This document shows positions 63,266-64,000 of a DNA stretch of 64,000 nucleotides, piece after piece. How positions within the stretch are numbered: the stretch's first letter is position 1; the number at the start of each line of letters is the position of its first letter. This stretch comes from Diploptera punctata (taxonomy: Eukaryota > Arthropoda > Insecta > Blattodea > Blaberidae), in contig JASPKZ010003844.1 of NCBI GenBank assembly GCA_030220185.1, positions 1,745,001 through 1,809,000 on the forward strand, written 5' to 3'. Below the pieces are notes generated by a model. That model was not told the origin of the DNA. It made no database searches and worked only from the letters and a program-made list of their open reading frames with translations. The translations under genes were made by a program, and so were the position numbers.

Positions 63266-64000
63266 CGAGTAATTCTTAAATAATTAACTAATAAAAGCAA
63301 ATAAGAGCATCCAGGCGACTGCTTGAGTCAAAAGTGATTGAGAACGAATCAGGTTTAGTATTGACCTAAATTCGATAAACGATTATAACATGAGACACAG
63401 TTATTTTAATATCTACTATCATCCCTAAAATATTGTTAACGACTGCATGACACACTCTGTATATATATCTCCGACAACACTATACAAGGGAAATAAAATA
63501 GACCGGGAAACACTATTAGCTAAATGCAAGTGTGAACAATTTGCAATGTTATAGTAAAATTATTGTATTACACACTCGCTTTATGCGGATATTAGTTGGG
63601 CTAATGTAAGCTCTTAAATCCTTCAGTGAACTCAAAAATGAGTGTTTATCTCCAACATAGTGAGCTACAAATTACAAAATCAAATGGCCTAGCATCCAAA
63701 TCATTGTACGTAGTGAGCCAATTAGTGTCTGTTACAAAATCTCATTTATACGTAACGTTTCCCACATGCGAATCCCTCAGCTCCAACTAAATCCCTTTAA
63801 TTAACATTAAAATGCCTTTTGAAATAAATAACGAGTTCTGATGTGTACAGTCGATCTTAAGAGTTGTGAAAAGGAATAAACGTAACTCATAAAATGTATC
63901 CACGATTCGAATTACAGTTGTTGGCTTCATTAAGAATACATTTAGCTTTAAAAATAATTTTAAGTATCTTGAAACATTCAGTAAAAATATTAATTACTTA
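63264..64000. other. Unassigned AT-rich sequence
   Basis: No repeat, domain or tRNA-like box recognised to the end of the window. Confidence 0.5.

Overview
The window reads as repeat-dense intergenic or intronic DNA from an insect. I recognise no host protein-coding gene, no functional RNA gene, no operon and no CRISPR array. It is AT-rich, full of (TA)n and (AAT)n microsatellites, and packed with broken LINE reverse transcriptases, mariner-type transposase remains, foldback elements and many tRNA-derived SINEs. The LINE protein motifs (for example YGCETWTLTLREERRL and RWAGHVARMGNER) are of a kind I associate from memory with polyneopteran insects such as cockroaches. That placement is inference and was not searched.

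Working names used below are mine, not database names. S1 is the commonest SINE. It has one tRNA-like head (A-box region CCACCGCTGTGGTCTCGAGG, B box GGTTCGATCCC) and one body (CACCTGTAAGACAAATGTCA), joined to one of three unrelated 3' tails: A (CCCTAGTAAAGCTGCAAAG ... GCAGAATTACTATGGATGG), B (TATGAATGTGTG ... GGCATGTAAAAGTACCTGTA) and C (CTCTCCTGGCGCACC ... CAACCTCAGAAGTGGGTTAC). S2 has a Ser/Leu-type tRNA head (GTAGCCGAGTGGTTAAGGC). S3 has head GCCGTAGCGTAGTGGTTAAG. S4 has a GGTTCAACCCGGCCGG box. S5 has a CTCGAGATCG-type head. S6 and S7 are tRNA-like units enclosed by inverted flanks. S8 has head TGTAGTGGGTTGCACACTAG. S9 is a tRNA-like unit beside (AAT)n. R1 is a 3' tail that ends in (ATT)n. 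R2 is a repeat with a CCCGGGCAACGCCGGG-type motif. LINEs are L1 (3' end in GTTA/GTAA repeats), L2, L3 and L6 (3' ends in GAA repeats), L4 (RT well kept, 3' end in ATG repeats), L5 (HLIRMEEDRIP motif) and several single fragments.

Layout. 0-9 kb: L1, L2, L3 and L6 pieces, a mariner with its catalytic centre missing (3408-4260), two tail-B SINEs. 9-20 kb: S1 tails A and C, S4, S5, an R1/(AAT)n pair, an internally deleted L3 derivative, and long unassigned stretches. 20-32 kb: L1 with a TTAA-flanked MITE inside it, R2 copies, an exact 79-bp duplication in R1, and a cluster of S1 plus (AAT)n at 27-34 kb. 34-44 kb: nested S1-C with an 11-bp target duplication, a degenerate L1 reaching into the RT palm, a mariner-derived MITE with long TIRs, a foldback with a 12-bp duplication, and a second mariner carrying an L3 derivative. 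44-52 kb: S2 copies (one inside L5), a 166-bp (GA)n tract, the best LINE reverse transcriptase (48097-49135), S3. 52-59 kb: the most structured part, with palindromes, tRNA-like repeats in hairpins, and a three-level nest of insertions at 54.97-55.61 kb. 59-64 kb: S1-C, S3, L5 with a foldback inside it, and (AAT)n.

The elements do not form a pathway. Their shared story is retroposition: SINE heads supply pol III promoters, LINEs would have supplied the reverse transcriptase, and nested target-site duplications give a relative order of insertions. All coding remains are broken or partial.
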